A model generated the notes under the pieces. That model made no database searches and was not told where the DNA came from. It saw only the letters and a program-made list of their open reading frames with translations. A DNA stretch of 64,000 nucleotides from Paenibacillus sp. CF384 (GTDB lineage Bacteria; Bacillota; Bacilli; Paenibacillales; Paenibacillaceae). Below are positions 34,270 to 43,536 of the stretch, piece by piece. The stretch covers positions 186,001-250,000 of the forward strand of contig NZ_FNNV01000009.1 of NCBI RefSeq assembly GCF_900106745.1, written 5' to 3'. The position numbers and the translations under genes were made by a program. How positions within the stretch are numbered: the stretch's first letter is position 1; each line of letters opens with the position of its first letter.

Positions 34270-35121
34270 ATGCCCGACAATGCAGTGCCGCCGCAAACAA
34301 ACCCCACAATAAGCGGACACAATCCGCTGCCTAGCTCACCGCCCCAATGGAATTCCTTTCAAGTAACCATTCATTTAACGATTGCACTTGTGCTTGCGTT
34401 CCTCAGTGCCTGGTTTCTGCCTAAAGGGTATAATCTGTCTGCCGTCATTCTATCCGAGCTCTATATGATCTTCGCCATCGGCAAAGGCAAGCTGAACCAT
34501 CCGCTCGGCATCCTCATTAATGAACGCAACCTCATGAGCCTGTCCAGGCTGCAGATTACGCTTTGGACGGTGCTCTTCACATCGACTTATTTTACCGTCC
34601 TAGTTGGGAATCTCGCACTCCATCCGGAACATCCGCTGCAGCTCAAGTTCGATTCGACTGTCCTTGCTCTGATGGGCATCAGCAGTGTGTCAGCGATCTT
34701 CAGCCCCATGATCAATGGAGCCAAGAAGAACCGTGCCATTGATGACTCCCTTAAGGTTCAACTTGTGCATAGCGCCGCAGAGGCCTATAACAAGAGCACG
34801 CAAGAAATCGAAACGAGCATGCAAGGTACGTTGTATGCGAATCCCTCTTACAAAGACGCACAGTTCAGCGATATATTCGAAGGGGAAGAAATGCAGAACC
34901 ATGCGTACATCGATATAGCCAAAGTGCAGATGTTTCTGTTTACGATGATGGCATTGATGGTCTACTCTGTGACGATTTACTCCACCTTAATGACGCAAGA
35001 TCTCGCATCGATTGATCGCTTCCCCGCTTTGCCGGAAGAGCTTGTGGGGTTAATCGGGATCAGCAACGGAGGTTATCTAACGAGTAAGATTATTAACTTT
35101 ACAAAGTCGAGACCTATTTAA
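34270..35121 (+). CDS. uncharacterised membrane protein (SLSRLQ / GISNGGYL type)
   Basis: 283 residues with about five membrane helices: ~31-49, ~55-70, ~96-113, ~128-145 and ~218-238. Two blocks recur in unnamed bacterial membrane proteins as I remember them: LMSLSRLQITLWTVL (residues ~88-102) and the C-terminal LVGLIGISNGGYLTSK. The cytoplasmic part between helices 4 and 5 is charged. AAAGGAGGAGGG precedes the ATG. A TATAAT lies at 34219-34224 with a poor -35 (TTCGAC, 15 bp). Function unknown. Confidence 0.7.
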   Translation: MPDNAVPPQTNPTISGHNPLPSSPPQWNSFQVTIHLTIALVLAFLSAWFLPKGYNLSAVILSELYMIFAIGKGKLNHPLGILINERNLMSLSRLQITLWTVLFTSTYFTVLVGNLALHPEHPLQLKFDSTVLALMGISSVSAIFSPMINGAKKNRAIDDSLKVQLVHSAAEAYNKSTQEIETSMQGTLYANPSYKDAQFSDIFEGEEMQNHAYIDIAKVQMFLFTMMALMVYSVTIYSTLMTQDLASIDRFPALPEELVGLIGISNGGYLTSKIINFTKSRPI

Positions 35122-35145
35122 GAGAATCACATCAAGCAGACAGAG

Positions 35146-35176
35146 CCGTTTCTCCTACGCCGACAGGCAGGAGAGA
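35146..35176 (+). terminator. terminator after membrane protein gene
   Basis: CCGTTTCTCCT and AGGAGAGACGG pair (one G-T) around a 9-nt loop, followed by T6. Confidence 0.82.
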
Positions 35177-35212
35177 CGGTTTTTTGGCTTCAACTAGGTC
35201 TATTGGCACATC

Positions 35213-35298
35213 TTAACAAATCCTTCACAATACATTAACCGCTGCTTTACAATACCAGCCGCACCATTAACTGCCGCTTTACAATGGGTACTTATAAT
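35213..35298 (+). promoter_or_regulatory. Pho-type promoter of the first pst operon
   Basis: PhoP-like hexamers TTAACA (35213), TTCACA (35224), TTAACC (35235), TTTACA (35246), TTAACT (35267) and TTTACA (35278) step by 11 bp, with one gap of 21. A -10 TATAAT is at 35293-35298 and there is no good -35, as expected for an activator-dependent promoter. The last box starts 15 bp before the -10. Confidence 0.8.
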
Positions 35299-35356
35299 CA
35301 GAATTGTACATAAGGAAAACGACAATAAACCATTCCAGAAGGGTGATACGAGCTAA

Positions 35357-36748
35357 ATGTCTATGAAAAAAACGCTAATGATTTCCGCGCTAGCCGCAGC
35401 ACTGAGTACTTCGGCAGTGAGTGTAGTCTCCGCCGCATCCGTAACAAACGCAACGACGGTAGATCTTACAATCAATGACACTGCATTCCATGTCCGTACC
35501 ATCCAAGCAAACAACACGGTGCTTTACGCACTGAGAGATTTGGGAACAGCGGCAGGCGTGCAATTCATGGTCAATGTTAAATCGGGCGTAACGGCATACT
35601 TCAATAACCACGCAATTGAGCTTCATGCAGGTTCGAACGCAGCATTGGTTGATGGAGAGGCTGTAAGTTTAGAGCAAGCTGTTCAAAGCGTAAATGGCAG
35701 CTATTATGTATCGCTTGAAGATTTCGTAAGCGCGTTTGGCGTTGATTCTTCGACAGATGCTTCCGGCATGATCGCAATTGATGCTGTAGCTAAGATCCAT
35801 GCGGATGACATCCGTTGGATTGATGCAGATCGTTTGCTGGCATCCCAATTGACTGAAGAAGGCCGTATTGACTATATCGTTAACGCTCACACAGGTGCAT
35901 ATACACAATTGTTGGTTTCTACAACGGCTTCTGATCTGACTGTAGCGCCTAATGGTAAAGCTGCTGTTTACACAGATGGCGATGGCATCGTTAATATTAT
36001 CGATCTTACTGACAAGCTCCTAAAGGCTAAAGTAGTCTCGACGGATAACTCCATCAAACCTGAGCTTGTCTGGTCGGCTGACAGCTCCGCAATCTACTTC
36101 CTGCAAGGTGACAAAGGCTCCGTAATCGCTAAGATGAACGTTGCCGATGGTTCCATTACGAAAGTATTGGATGACAAAGTCGATTACAAATCAGGACTGG
36201 CTGTTTCCGCTGACGGCAAGAAGTTCTTCTACACGGTTATCAAACCGGGTGCCGTAACTGCCGATGCTACGAAACCGGTTGATGCTGACGATGTAGCAAT
36301 CGACAACACAGGTACGGAGCCGCAGCTGTACAGCTTTGATTTCTCGTCAAGTTCGAACAAACCGGTGAAGCTGACTACTACAACAGATGACAAAGTGTTC
36401 GTAGGCGCAGCAGCAGACGGCAGCAAAGCTTACTATGTAAGCGTCGAGGACAACAAGCCATCATCCCTAGTAGCAGTAGCATTGGACAAAACCGTAACGA
36501 AAGTGATCGGCGATAAAGACGTGCTTCAAGCAACTGTAGCCGGCGACAAAATCTATGCACTGGCGGATTCCGCTGACGTAACAAGCGCTTATGAAGTAAA
36601 CATCGCAACAGGCGCAGTAACAACGCTTGGTAAAGTTGAAGGCAACGTAAGTGAAGTCGTAGCTGCAGCCGGAACACCAATTGCATTTGTAATCGACGAT
36701 GCGGTTTATGTGAAATCGGCGAGCGGTCTGAAGAAAGTAACGAACTAA
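35357..36748 (+). CDS. exported stalk-domain/beta-propeller-like protein in pst operon
   Basis: 463 residues. Signal peptide (MSMKKTLMISALAAALS, cleavage near VSAAS), then a copper-amine-oxidase-N/stalk domain (residues ~35-135: LYALRDLGTAAGVQF, SYYVSLEDFVSAFGVD), then TolB/WD-like repeats (IRWIDADRLLASQLTE, LVWSADSSAIYFLQ, LAVSADGKKFFYTV, VFVGAAADGSKAYYV). AGAAGGGTGAT precedes the ATG. It is the first gene behind the Pho promoter and only 41 bp before pstS, so it is probably a phosphate-starvation surface protein. Role unknown. Confidence 0.78.
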   Translation: MSMKKTLMISALAAALSTSAVSVVSAASVTNATTVDLTINDTAFHVRTIQANNTVLYALRDLGTAAGVQFMVNVKSGVTAYFNNHAIELHAGSNAALVDGEAVSLEQAVQSVNGSYYVSLEDFVSAFGVDSSTDASGMIAIDAVAKIHADDIRWIDADRLLASQLTEEGRIDYIVNAHTGAYTQLLVSTTASDLTVAPNGKAAVYTDGDGIVNIIDLTDKLLKAKVVSTDNSIKPELVWSADSSAIYFLQGDKGSVIAKMNVADGSITKVLDDKVDYKSGLAVSADGKKFFYTVIKPGAVTADATKPVDADDVAIDNTGTEPQLYSFDFSSSSNKPVKLTTTTDDKVFVGAAADGSKAYYVSVEDNKPSSLVAVALDKTVTKVIGDKDVLQATVAGDKIYALADSADVTSAYEVNIATGAVTTLGKVEGNVSEVVAAAGTPIAFVIDDAVYVKSASGLKKVTN

Positions 36749-36789
36749 TTCAATCTAAGTGTTCTAAATTGAGAGGAGAACTTCCACAG

Positions 36790-37647
36790 ATGAAAACAAA
36801 ATGGTTTAAACCTTTAAGCTTTGCCCTTATCGCACTGACAGTCGCATTCGGTTCCGTATCCGTTGCGAGCGCATCCAGCAAATTGAGCGGCCGCATCGTT
36901 GTCAATGGTTCATCGGCACTTCTGCCATTGACGCTGCAAGCAGCTAACGAGTTCAAGAAGCTTAACCCGAAAGTTAGAATCTCTGCATCGGCTGCAGGTT
37001 CCATCACAGGTCCTCAATCCGTACGTAAAGGCATTGCAGACATCGGCGCAGTAGACTGGGATGCAACGAAAGATGTACCGGGCTTCAAAGCGTTCACAGG
37101 TCAAGTCGCGAATAAAGTTGCAGTTATTCCATTCGCAGCCATCACAAACAGCAACGTTGGCATTAGCAGCTTGTCCACAGAGCAGCTGCAAGGCATCTTC
37201 TCCGGTAAAATTACGAACTGGAAAGAAGTTGGCGGCGCAGACAAGGACATTATCGTAGTAAACCGTGCATTCGGTTCCGGTACTCGCGTTAACTTCCAAA
37301 TGAAGGCGCTAAACGGTACTGATTTCATGACAAAAGGCTCCAACTATAAAGAAGTGAAGTCGAGCGGCGACATGAAAACTGCCATCGAAACGACGCCAAA
37401 CGCAATCGGTTATATCGACCTTGTTTATGTGACAAGCAAAATGACTGGTCTTAAAATCAACAACGTTGCTCCAACAGAAGCTAACGTAATCAACGGTACT
37501 TACAAGGTGTGGGGCTACGGCTACTACATGACAAAAGGCCAACCAACTGGCGCTACTAAAGCATTCATCGACTACGTACAAAGCAAGAAGTTCCAAACCG
37601 GATCGCTTAAGAAGCTTAAATTTATCCCGATTTCGGCCATGAAATAA
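36790..37647 (+). CDS. pstS: phosphate ABC transporter substrate-binding protein PstS (copy 1)
   Basis: 285 residues, PBP-like fold. Phosphate-loop motifs NGSSALLPL (near residue 42) and FGSGTRVNF are present, with KITNWKEVGG between. The signal peptide (LTVAFGSVSVASASSK) has no lipobox Cys, unlike copy 2, so the mature protein would be released or wall-associated rather than lipid-anchored. GAGGAG lies 11 nt before ATG 36790. Followed by an intercistronic hairpin and pstC. Confidence 0.9.
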   Translation: MKTKWFKPLSFALIALTVAFGSVSVASASSKLSGRIVVNGSSALLPLTLQAANEFKKLNPKVRISASAAGSITGPQSVRKGIADIGAVDWDATKDVPGFKAFTGQVANKVAVIPFAAITNSNVGISSLSTEQLQGIFSGKITNWKEVGGADKDIIVVNRAFGSGTRVNFQMKALNGTDFMTKGSNYKEVKSSGDMKTAIETTPNAIGYIDLVYVTSKMTGLKINNVAPTEANVINGTYKVWGYGYYMTKGQPTGATKAFIDYVQSKKFQTGSLKKLKFIPISAMK

Positions 37648-37655
37648 GATGTAGC

Positions 37656-37695
37656 GGAGCCGGCTTATCGCATTAACAATTGCGAGGCCGGCTCT
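37656..37695 (+). other. intercistronic hairpin pstS-pstC (copy 1)
   Basis: GAGCCGGC and GCCGGCTC enclose an inner CGCA/TGCG stem; there is no T-run. It could protect the pstS message or reduce read-through, giving more binding protein than permease. Confidence 0.6.
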
Positions 37696-37726
37696 AACTT
37701 TGAACACTTGAAAGGAGAGCAGCGTC

Positions 37727-38674
37727 ATGAGCATGATCGACATCCCCGTATCCAGCGATTTGGGACGTAGTCTAGAGCAATCATCGGGTCGCAAATTCAG
37801 CCGCAAAGCACGGCTTTCGTTCTATAACCGCACATTCCGGATCATCTGTATCGCAAGTGCTGTCTTCGTATGTGTCATTCTATTCTCGATTTTGTTTCTG
37901 ATGGGCCGCACGGGCGTACTTACGTTCGAGACGGTTTCCGTGAAAGATTTCTTCTTCTCCACTGAGTGGGTACCTGAGAATGATCAATACGGCGCGTTTA
38001 TCTTTATATTCGGTACATTCGCCTTAACCCTGCTGACAATGGTGATTTCCGTCCCGCTGTCTGTCATAATTGCAATTTTCTTATCCGAGATGACGCCGGC
38101 TTGGCTCAAGACGATGCTGCGCCCCGTACTTGATTTGCTCGTCGGGATTCCGTCGGTAGTCTATGGTTTTCTCGGAATGACTGTTCTGATTCCGATGCTC
38201 CGTACCGTAACAGGAACGAATATGGGCGATGGCATACTGGCTGCCGCTATCGTGCTCACGATCATGACGCTGCCCACGATCAGCCGGATTACGGATGATT
38301 CCATCGTAGCGGTTCCGAAGAAATTCCGGGATGCTTCTTATGCACTGGGTTCCACTAGATTTCAAACCATCGTAAGAGTCGTGCTGCCTGCTGCGAAGAG
38401 CGGTATCATGTACGCCGTTATTCTGGGTATGGCACGCGCAATCGGTGAAACGATGGCCGTTGTTATGGTTATCGGCAATACTCCCCAGCTCGCGGATGCA
38501 TTGTTCAAGCCGACGGCTGTATTGACCAGTAATATCGTAATGCAAATCGCGAATGTCCCGTTTGATTCCACTTGGAACTACGCGCTATACATGATGGGCT
38601 TTATCCTGCTCATTATCTCGCTCCTCATGATCGTAATCGTTAGGCTATTCCAAGGCAGAGGAGTGAAATCATAA
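37727..38674 (+). CDS. pstC: phosphate ABC transporter permease PstC (copy 1)
   Basis: 315-residue membrane subunit of the high-affinity phosphate importer. Cytoplasmic N-terminus, first helix at ~37-63, a periplasm-facing loop (TVSVKDFFFSTEWVP), then the permease core with the ATPase-contact loop KFRDASYALGSTRFQTIVRV and GMARAIGETMAVVMVIGN. AAAGGAG precedes the ATG. The stop is 1 bp before the pstA start. Confidence 0.93.
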   Translation: MSMIDIPVSSDLGRSLEQSSGRKFSRKARLSFYNRTFRIICIASAVFVCVILFSILFLMGRTGVLTFETVSVKDFFFSTEWVPENDQYGAFIFIFGTFALTLLTMVISVPLSVIIAIFLSEMTPAWLKTMLRPVLDLLVGIPSVVYGFLGMTVLIPMLRTVTGTNMGDGILAAAIVLTIMTLPTISRITDDSIVAVPKKFRDASYALGSTRFQTIVRVVLPAAKSGIMYAVILGMARAIGETMAVVMVIGNTPQLADALFKPTAVLTSNIVMQIANVPFDSTWNYALYMMGFILLIISLLMIVIVRLFQGRGVKS

Positions 38675-38675
38675 C

Positions 38676-39578
38676 ATGAGTACAAGCAAAGGGACGACTT
38701 CAATTCCTAATCCGTTTGCGGCACGCAGAGGTTTCAATCATCTGAGCAACCGGCTGTTTACTTTCGTTGTATGGACGATCGGGTTGTGCACGATACTGTT
38801 CATTTGTGGACTGCTGTTCATGATTTTGCAAAAAGGTCTGCCTGAACTCGACTGGGGCTTCTTATGGGGGCTGCCAAGTGAGATGGAAGAGGGCGGCGGT
38901 ATCGGCCCGTTACTGTTCAACTCCTTCTATGTCCTTATTATTTCACTTATCATTTCGATCCCGCTTGGGATGGCAGCCGGTATCTACTTGGCTGAGTTCG
39001 CGCCTGCGACGAAGTTTATCGCTTTTATCCGGATTTGCGTAGAAGGACTTGCTTCCGTACCTTCGATTATTTTCGGTCTGTTCGGAATCGCGTTGTTCGT
39101 GGAAGCCTTCGATATTGGCCTGACGATCATTGGCGGTGCTGTCAGCTTAGCCTTCTTGAATCTGCCGGTGCTGACACGGGTAACGGAAGAGGCGATTCGC
39201 TCGGTACCCAAAGAGATGAAGCATGCTTCGTTCGCGCTTGGCAGCACGCATCTGCAAACGATCCTCCGCGTCATCATTCCGGTTGCATTGAACGGTATCA
39301 TTACCGGGATCTGTCTGACTGCAGGCCGTGCTTTCGGTGAGAGTGCCGTGATCATCCTGACTGCGGGCGTTTCCTCTTCCGGTGAGATGTGGGATTTCAG
39401 CTTGTTCTCGCCCGGCGCTACGCTTGCGGTTCACCTCTGGTACGTACAGTCTGAAGCCATCGTCCCGGATGCACAGCTAATCGCTGAGAAAGCCGCTGCC
39501 GTACTTGTCTTCGTCGTCCTGCTCATTAATATTGTCTTCCGTGTTCCGCTGTGGCTGAATGCGCGCAGAACCCGTTAA
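38676..39578 (+). CDS. pstA: phosphate ABC transporter permease PstA (copy 1)
   Basis: 300-residue partner permease. The family marks GGGIGPLLFNSFYVL, EGLASVPSIIFGLFG and the EAA-type loop EMKHASFALGSTHLQT are all present, with the conserved GRAFGESAV. AGAGGAG lies in the end of pstC. Downstream is a CBS/chemotaxis-type gene rather than pstB, an unusual insertion in a pst operon. Confidence 0.93.
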   Translation: MSTSKGTTSIPNPFAARRGFNHLSNRLFTFVVWTIGLCTILFICGLLFMILQKGLPELDWGFLWGLPSEMEEGGGIGPLLFNSFYVLIISLIISIPLGMAAGIYLAEFAPATKFIAFIRICVEGLASVPSIIFGLFGIALFVEAFDIGLTIIGGAVSLAFLNLPVLTRVTEEAIRSVPKEMKHASFALGSTHLQTILRVIIPVALNGIITGICLTAGRAFGESAVIILTAGVSSSGEMWDFSLFSPGATLAVHLWYVQSEAIVPDAQLIAEKAAAVLVFVVLLINIVFRVPLWLNARRTR

Positions 39579-39614
39579 TTTCGCAAGCTTGCCTCACTGA
39601 AAGGAGAGATATGT

Positions 39615-40778
39615 ATGACTATTGCTGCATTGGAACGGCTGACAACTGAAGAACTGCTTACGAACATGCCGACTGCAGAAGCTCAGGTTACCACTTCAGA
39701 TCATGCATTATTGACAGCTTTCATTAGGGAAGCAGCAATCGTGAACGTATCTCACACTTGCCAGGATGTCATTACGAAGTTCGCGTTAACGCCGGATCAT
39801 GAATGTGTCGTGGTTTGCGATGATAGGGAGCGGCCGATTGGACTTGTGATGCGAAACAAACTCACCATCATCCAGACGCATCGATTCGGCAGGGAGCTCT
39901 ACTACGGCCGTTCGATCGCGAAGCTAATGGATCGTCAGCCGCTCATCGTGCATCAAGGCGTTTCCATCCAGGAGCTTCTTGATCGTGCATTAGGTCGCGA
40001 AGAGAAAACATTGTACGACTGCGTGCTGGTAACGGAGAATGATCGTTTCATCGGTATGCTGACGATGGCGGATTTGCTGAAGATGTCCCGTCTACTCCAG
40101 CAGCGAAGTGTGAAGGCACAAGTAAACATGATCCACGGCGCGGAAGTGATGATCGAAGAAATCGACCGTTCTATCGTTCATGTGCAGGAAGCATCACAGC
40201 TAGGCGAGTCGATGTCGAGAGAGATGCTGGATTTGACGCTCAAAGGCAAGAACGAGCTCGATAAAGTGTCGAAGGCCTTTCATAATCTGACGAATCGTAC
40301 GGATGTGCAGGAAAGTCAAATCAGTGATTTGCAAGATCGCGCCGGATCGATCGATAAGGTGTCGAAGCTGATTCGCGGCCTAGCGGATCAATGTAATTTA
40401 CTTGCGGTTAATGCAGCGATCGAAGCGGCTCGCGCCGGTGAGCATGGCAGAGGATTTGCGGTTGTGGCCGATGAGGTTCGGAAGCTGGCTACGCTGACGA
40501 AGGAATCCGCAGAGGATATTAATCGGCTGATTGGTTCCATTATGGAAGCGGTCAAGGAAACGGTTCATTTGGTTAGCCTCGGCAAGACGGAAGCAGATAC
40601 GAGTCAAGTATACATAAAAGAAGCGGCGGACGTATTCCAACAGCTGTTCCATGCAGCTGCCGGCAGCAGCAACAGCTCAAGTGAGATCGGCAAGCTGTCG
40701 AACCAAGCCTACCTGCAATCGCAGCGTGTAACGGAGCAAATGAAGCAATTGATTCAAGATCTGGAAGTGAAAGAGTAA
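39615..40778 (+). CDS. soluble CBS-domain methyl-accepting chemotaxis-type signal protein
   Basis: 387 residues, no membrane segment. A CBS pair spans about residues 30-165 ([56 protein letters not shown]). A coiled-coil chemotaxis signalling domain follows; its hairpin tip is at residues 253-292 ([16 protein letters not shown], then [15 protein letters not shown]), which contacts CheA/CheW in known receptors. The CBS part resembles that of the GGDEF protein at 47994. AAAGGAGAG precedes the ATG. Lying between pstA and pstB under Pho control, it may report phosphate status to the chemotaxis machinery; the CBS ligand is unknown. Confidence 0.85.
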   Translation: MTIAALERLTTEELLTNMPTAEAQVTTSDHALLTAFIREAAIVNVSHTCQDVITKFALTPDHECVVVCDDRERPIGLVMRNKLTIIQTHRFGRELYYGRSIAKLMDRQPLIVHQGVSIQELLDRALGREEKTLYDCVLVTENDRFIGMLTMADLLKMSRLLQQRSVKAQVNMIHGAEVMIEEIDRSIVHVQEASQLGESMSREMLDLTLKGKNELDKVSKAFHNLTNRTDVQESQISDLQDRAGSIDKVSKLIRGLADQCNLLAVNAAIEAARAGEHGRGFAVVADEVRKLATLTKESAEDINRLIGSIMEAVKETVHLVSLGKTEADTSQVYIKEAADVFQQLFHAAAGSSNSSSEIGKLSNQAYLQSQRVTEQMKQLIQDLEVKE

Positions 40779-40781
40779 ATT

Positions 40782-40835
40782 TTAATACTGCGTTTACAAA
40801 ACGAACATATTAGATAAACAAATTCACGCTATCCT
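40782..40835 (+). promoter_or_regulatory. Pho-type promoter of pstB-phoU (copy 1)
   Basis: Boxes TTAATA (40782), TTTACA (40793), AACATA (40804, weak) and TAAACA (40815) step by exactly 11 bp; -10 TATCCT is at 40830-40835, 15 bp after the start of the last box. Confidence 0.65.
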
Positions 40836-40895
40836 AGTTCAAGGTAAGCCTGAATCGGACGGTTAACCAGTCCACCCAATACGGAGGAATAGGCC

Positions 40896-41666
40896 ATGCA
40901 ATCAACAGCTTCCCAGACTTTGATCGATATTCATAAACTTAATTTACATTATGGACAATTCCACGCTTTGAAGGACGTATCGATGGATATTCCGGAGAAA
41001 GCGATCACCGCTTTCATAGGCCCGTCGGGCTGCGGCAAATCGACGCTCCTGCGTACGCTTAACCGGATGAATGACATGATTCCAGGCACAAGGATCGAAG
41101 GCAAAATCACAATCGGCGGTGCGGACATCTATTCGAAAGAAGTGGATGTCGAGACACTGCGCAAGAAAGTCGGCATGGTATTCCAACAGCCGAATCCATT
41201 CCCGAAATCCATTTATGATAACGTAGCGTACGGCCCGCGCTTGCATGGCATTCGCAGCAAACAAAAGTTGGATGAAATCGTGGAATCCAGCCTTCGCTCC
41301 GCTGTATTGTGGGACGAAGTAAAGGATTACCTGAAGCGTTCCGCGCTTAGCCTATCCGGTGGACAACAGCAGCGACTGTGCATTGCGCGTGCAATTGCCG
41401 TCAACCCTGATATCCTGCTTATGGACGAAGCGACTTCCGCACTTGATCCGATCTCGACATTGAAGATCGAAGAACTGGCACAAGAGCTGAAAGATAAATA
41501 TACAATCGTCATGGTTACACACAACATGCATCAAGCGGCTCGTGTTTCCAACCAGACGGTATTCTTCCTGAATGGCGAGGTAGTCGAGTTCTCCGAGACA
41601 GAGAAGCTGTTCTCGAATCCACGCGATCAACGCACGGAAGATTACATCAGCGGCCGTTTCGGCTAA
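40896..41666 (+). CDS. pstB: phosphate ABC transporter ATP-binding protein PstB (copy 1)
   Basis: 256-residue ATPase. Walker [11 protein letters not shown]-loop [11 protein letters not shown], signature LSGGQQQRL, Walker [13 protein letters not shown] and the His switch MVTHNM are intact. GGAGG precedes the ATG. It has its own Pho-type promoter and is followed 32 bp later by phoU. Confidence 0.95.
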   Translation: MQSTASQTLIDIHKLNLHYGQFHALKDVSMDIPEKAITAFIGPSGCGKSTLLRTLNRMNDMIPGTRIEGKITIGGADIYSKEVDVETLRKKVGMVFQQPNPFPKSIYDNVAYGPRLHGIRSKQKLDEIVESSLRSAVLWDEVKDYLKRSALSLSGGQQQRLCIARAIAVNPDILLMDEATSALDPISTLKIEELAQELKDKYTIVMVTHNMHQAARVSNQTVFFLNGEVVEFSETEKLFSNPRDQRTEDYISGRFG

Positions 41667-41698
41667 TTCCTAAACCACAGAGGGAGAGCATTTAAGCG

Positions 41699-42361
41699 AT
41701 GATGACGAAGCGCAAAGAATTTGATCATGGACTCGAGGAATTGAACGAGCTGATCGTAGAAATGGGTCAACGGGTAGAAGCGGTTATTGCAAAGGCGATG
41801 GACGCGCTGGAAACGATCGATGTGCCTGCCGCCAAACAAATCATTCAAGATGACAAGTCGATCAACAAAATCGAAGAGAAAATTTCAGAATTAGGCGCGA
41901 TGCTAATTGCCACGCAGCAGCCGGTTGCTAAGGATTTAAGACGTATCCTGGTCGCTTTCCGAATTGCCTCCGATCTTGAACGGATGGCCGATCTGGCCGT
42001 AGACGTAGCCAAAGTCGTGCTGAGACTGGAAGGGCAAGTATTGATCAAACCATTAATCGATCTGCCGCGAATGACGCAGATCGTACAAATGATGACCTAT
42101 GAAGCGATCCAATCGTTCGTACAAGAGAATGTCAACATGGCTTACAAAATGGCCAAAGACGACGACCTGGTCGATGCGCTCTATTCCCAAATCATCCGCG
42201 AGCTGTTCTCGCTCATGATGGAAAATCCGAAGACGATTTCCCAGGCTAACCTGCTTAGCTTCGTAGGACGTTACATTGAACGTTTTGCGGATCATGCAAC
42301 GAACATCGGGGAATCGGTTGTATATCTGGTAACAGGTTCAAGACCGGATCTGAATTCATAA
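41699..42361 (+). CDS. phoU: phosphate transport regulator PhoU (copy 1)
   Basis: 220 residues, two PhoU helical repeats. The metal-site motifs are seen in LRRILVAFRIASDLERMADLA (split by the repeat) and YIERFADHATNIGESV. PhoU modulates Pst activity and Pho signalling. AGAGGGAGAG precedes the ATG; a second ATG follows directly. The paralogue at 47188 shares the C-terminal block almost word for word. Confidence 0.93.
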   Translation: MMTKRKEFDHGLEELNELIVEMGQRVEAVIAKAMDALETIDVPAAKQIIQDDKSINKIEEKISELGAMLIATQQPVAKDLRRILVAFRIASDLERMADLAVDVAKVVLRLEGQVLIKPLIDLPRMTQIVQMMTYEAIQSFVQENVNMAYKMAKDDDLVDALYSQIIRELFSLMMENPKTISQANLLSFVGRYIERFADHATNIGESVVYLVTGSRPDLNS

Positions 42362-42410
42362 TTCTTAGCAGCTCAAGCCGCACTAATATCCTCTATAGCA
42401 TGCCCATAAA

Positions 42411-42455
42411 GCAGCCGATTCGAAGCGCATCTTTACTTCGAATCGGCTGCTTTTT
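42411..42455. terminator. strong bidirectional terminator phoU/lysR
   Basis: GCAGCCGATTCGAAG and CTTCGAATCGGCTGC form a perfect 15-bp stem with T5 on one side and A3 on the other. It includes the 3' end of the convergent LysR gene. Confidence 0.92.
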
Positions 42456-43350
42456 GCAGCTTAGGAAGCTCTTTAAGCAAAGCGACCATGCGCTGCTGCT
42501 GTGATGGATTCCAATAATCGGAACGCCAAGCCGCCATGAGCTTCCAAGCTTGCGGTTGACCGGGCAGCGGTAGTCGAAGCATATCTCCGGGCAATTGAAT
42601 TGCCGCAAGGCTGGGGAGGAAGGCCAGCAGAGAACCGGCTCGAACCGCGTTCAAGGCTAAGTCGATGCGATCCGTAGTCAGTGGACTGCTGAGCTTGAGT
42701 TGTTCATTGGCGGACCAGTTATTCACCGCGTCTTCAATGGAGGGATCCGCAAGTTTGACATAAGCTTGACCATGAAGCGGATAAGTGGACGTGCTGCTGT
42801 CGCGCGCATTAAGTAAAGGATGTGCCTTTGTCGTATATAGCAATAGACGATCTTCAAGCAGCAGCTCCGATTGACAGCCTTGCAGCCCCCGTTCATAGCG
42901 CGGTGAATCTCCGTACACAATAAGATCAAGCTTGCCTGCATGAAGCTGATCGAATAAACGGTCGGTTTCGCCGGTGACCAGGTTGATTTGTAAAGTGGAA
43001 GCTTCCGCAGCAAGCCGATACCAATTCCCGCTGAATAAGACAGAGGAAGCGGCATCCGTACAGCCGATCATATAGTGATGTTTCCCATCTTGTCGGTACG
43101 ATGCGAACCGATCCTGTGCCTCGCGATAAAGGCGGTCAATGCCTTCGGCATACTGATACAATAGTTTGCCTGATTCCGTGAGCATGACCTTCCCTGTCTT
43201 CATCTCGAAGAGCGGCGTTCCCCATTCTTCCTCGAGCTTCTTCATATGAAAGCTGACGGTTGGCTGCTTAATTCCGAGCTCATCGGCAACGGCGGTCACC
43301 TTACGGAGACGCTCAATCAATACCAAAATCTGCAATCTTAATATATTCAT
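42433..43350 (-). CDS. LysR family transcriptional regulator
   Basis: 305 residues. N-terminal winged helix (RKVTAVADELGIKQPTVSFH) and a periplasmic-binding-like effector domain (HYMIGCTDAASSVLF, ADPSIEDAVNNW). A GGAG lies 10 nt before the ATG. It sits between the two pst operons and is divergent from the second pstS, so it may act on that promoter; a LysR regulator is not a standard part of phosphate control. The effector is unknown. Confidence 0.87.
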   Translation of the reverse strand: MNILRLQILVLIERLRKVTAVADELGIKQPTVSFHMKKLEEEWGTPLFEMKTGKVMLTESGKLLYQYAEGIDRLYREAQDRFASYRQDGKHHYMIGCTDAASSVLFSGNWYRLAAEASTLQINLVTGETDRLFDQLHAGKLDLIVYGDSPRYERGLQGCQSELLLEDRLLLYTTKAHPLLNARDSSTSTYPLHGQAYVKLADPSIEDAVNNWSANEQLKLSSPLTTDRIDLALNAVRAGSLLAFLPSLAAIQLPGDMLRLPLPGQPQAWKLMAAWRSDYWNPSQQQRMVALLKELPKLQKAADSK

Positions 43351-43430
43351 AATATTTGCGCTCCAATAACGAGTTGTTATTTAATTATTCTATAGTAACC
43401 GTTTATTTTATACAATTCATCTATGTAGTT

Positions 43431-43484
43431 TTTGCATTCCGTTAACACTTCGAAAATATCACATTAATACGGGACATCTATACT
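43431..43484 (+). promoter_or_regulatory. Pho-type promoter of the second pst operon
   Basis: Boxes TTTGCA (43431), TTAACA (43442), AAAATA (43453, weak) and TTAATA (43464) step by 11 bp; -10 TATACT is at 43479-43484, 15 bp after the start of the last box. It lies in the divergent gap to the LysR gene. Confidence 0.65.
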
Positions 43485-43536
43485 AAGTCTTGTAAAACAA
43501 ATAACCGCGCAGGAGCGGAAGGAGAAAAGAACTGAA

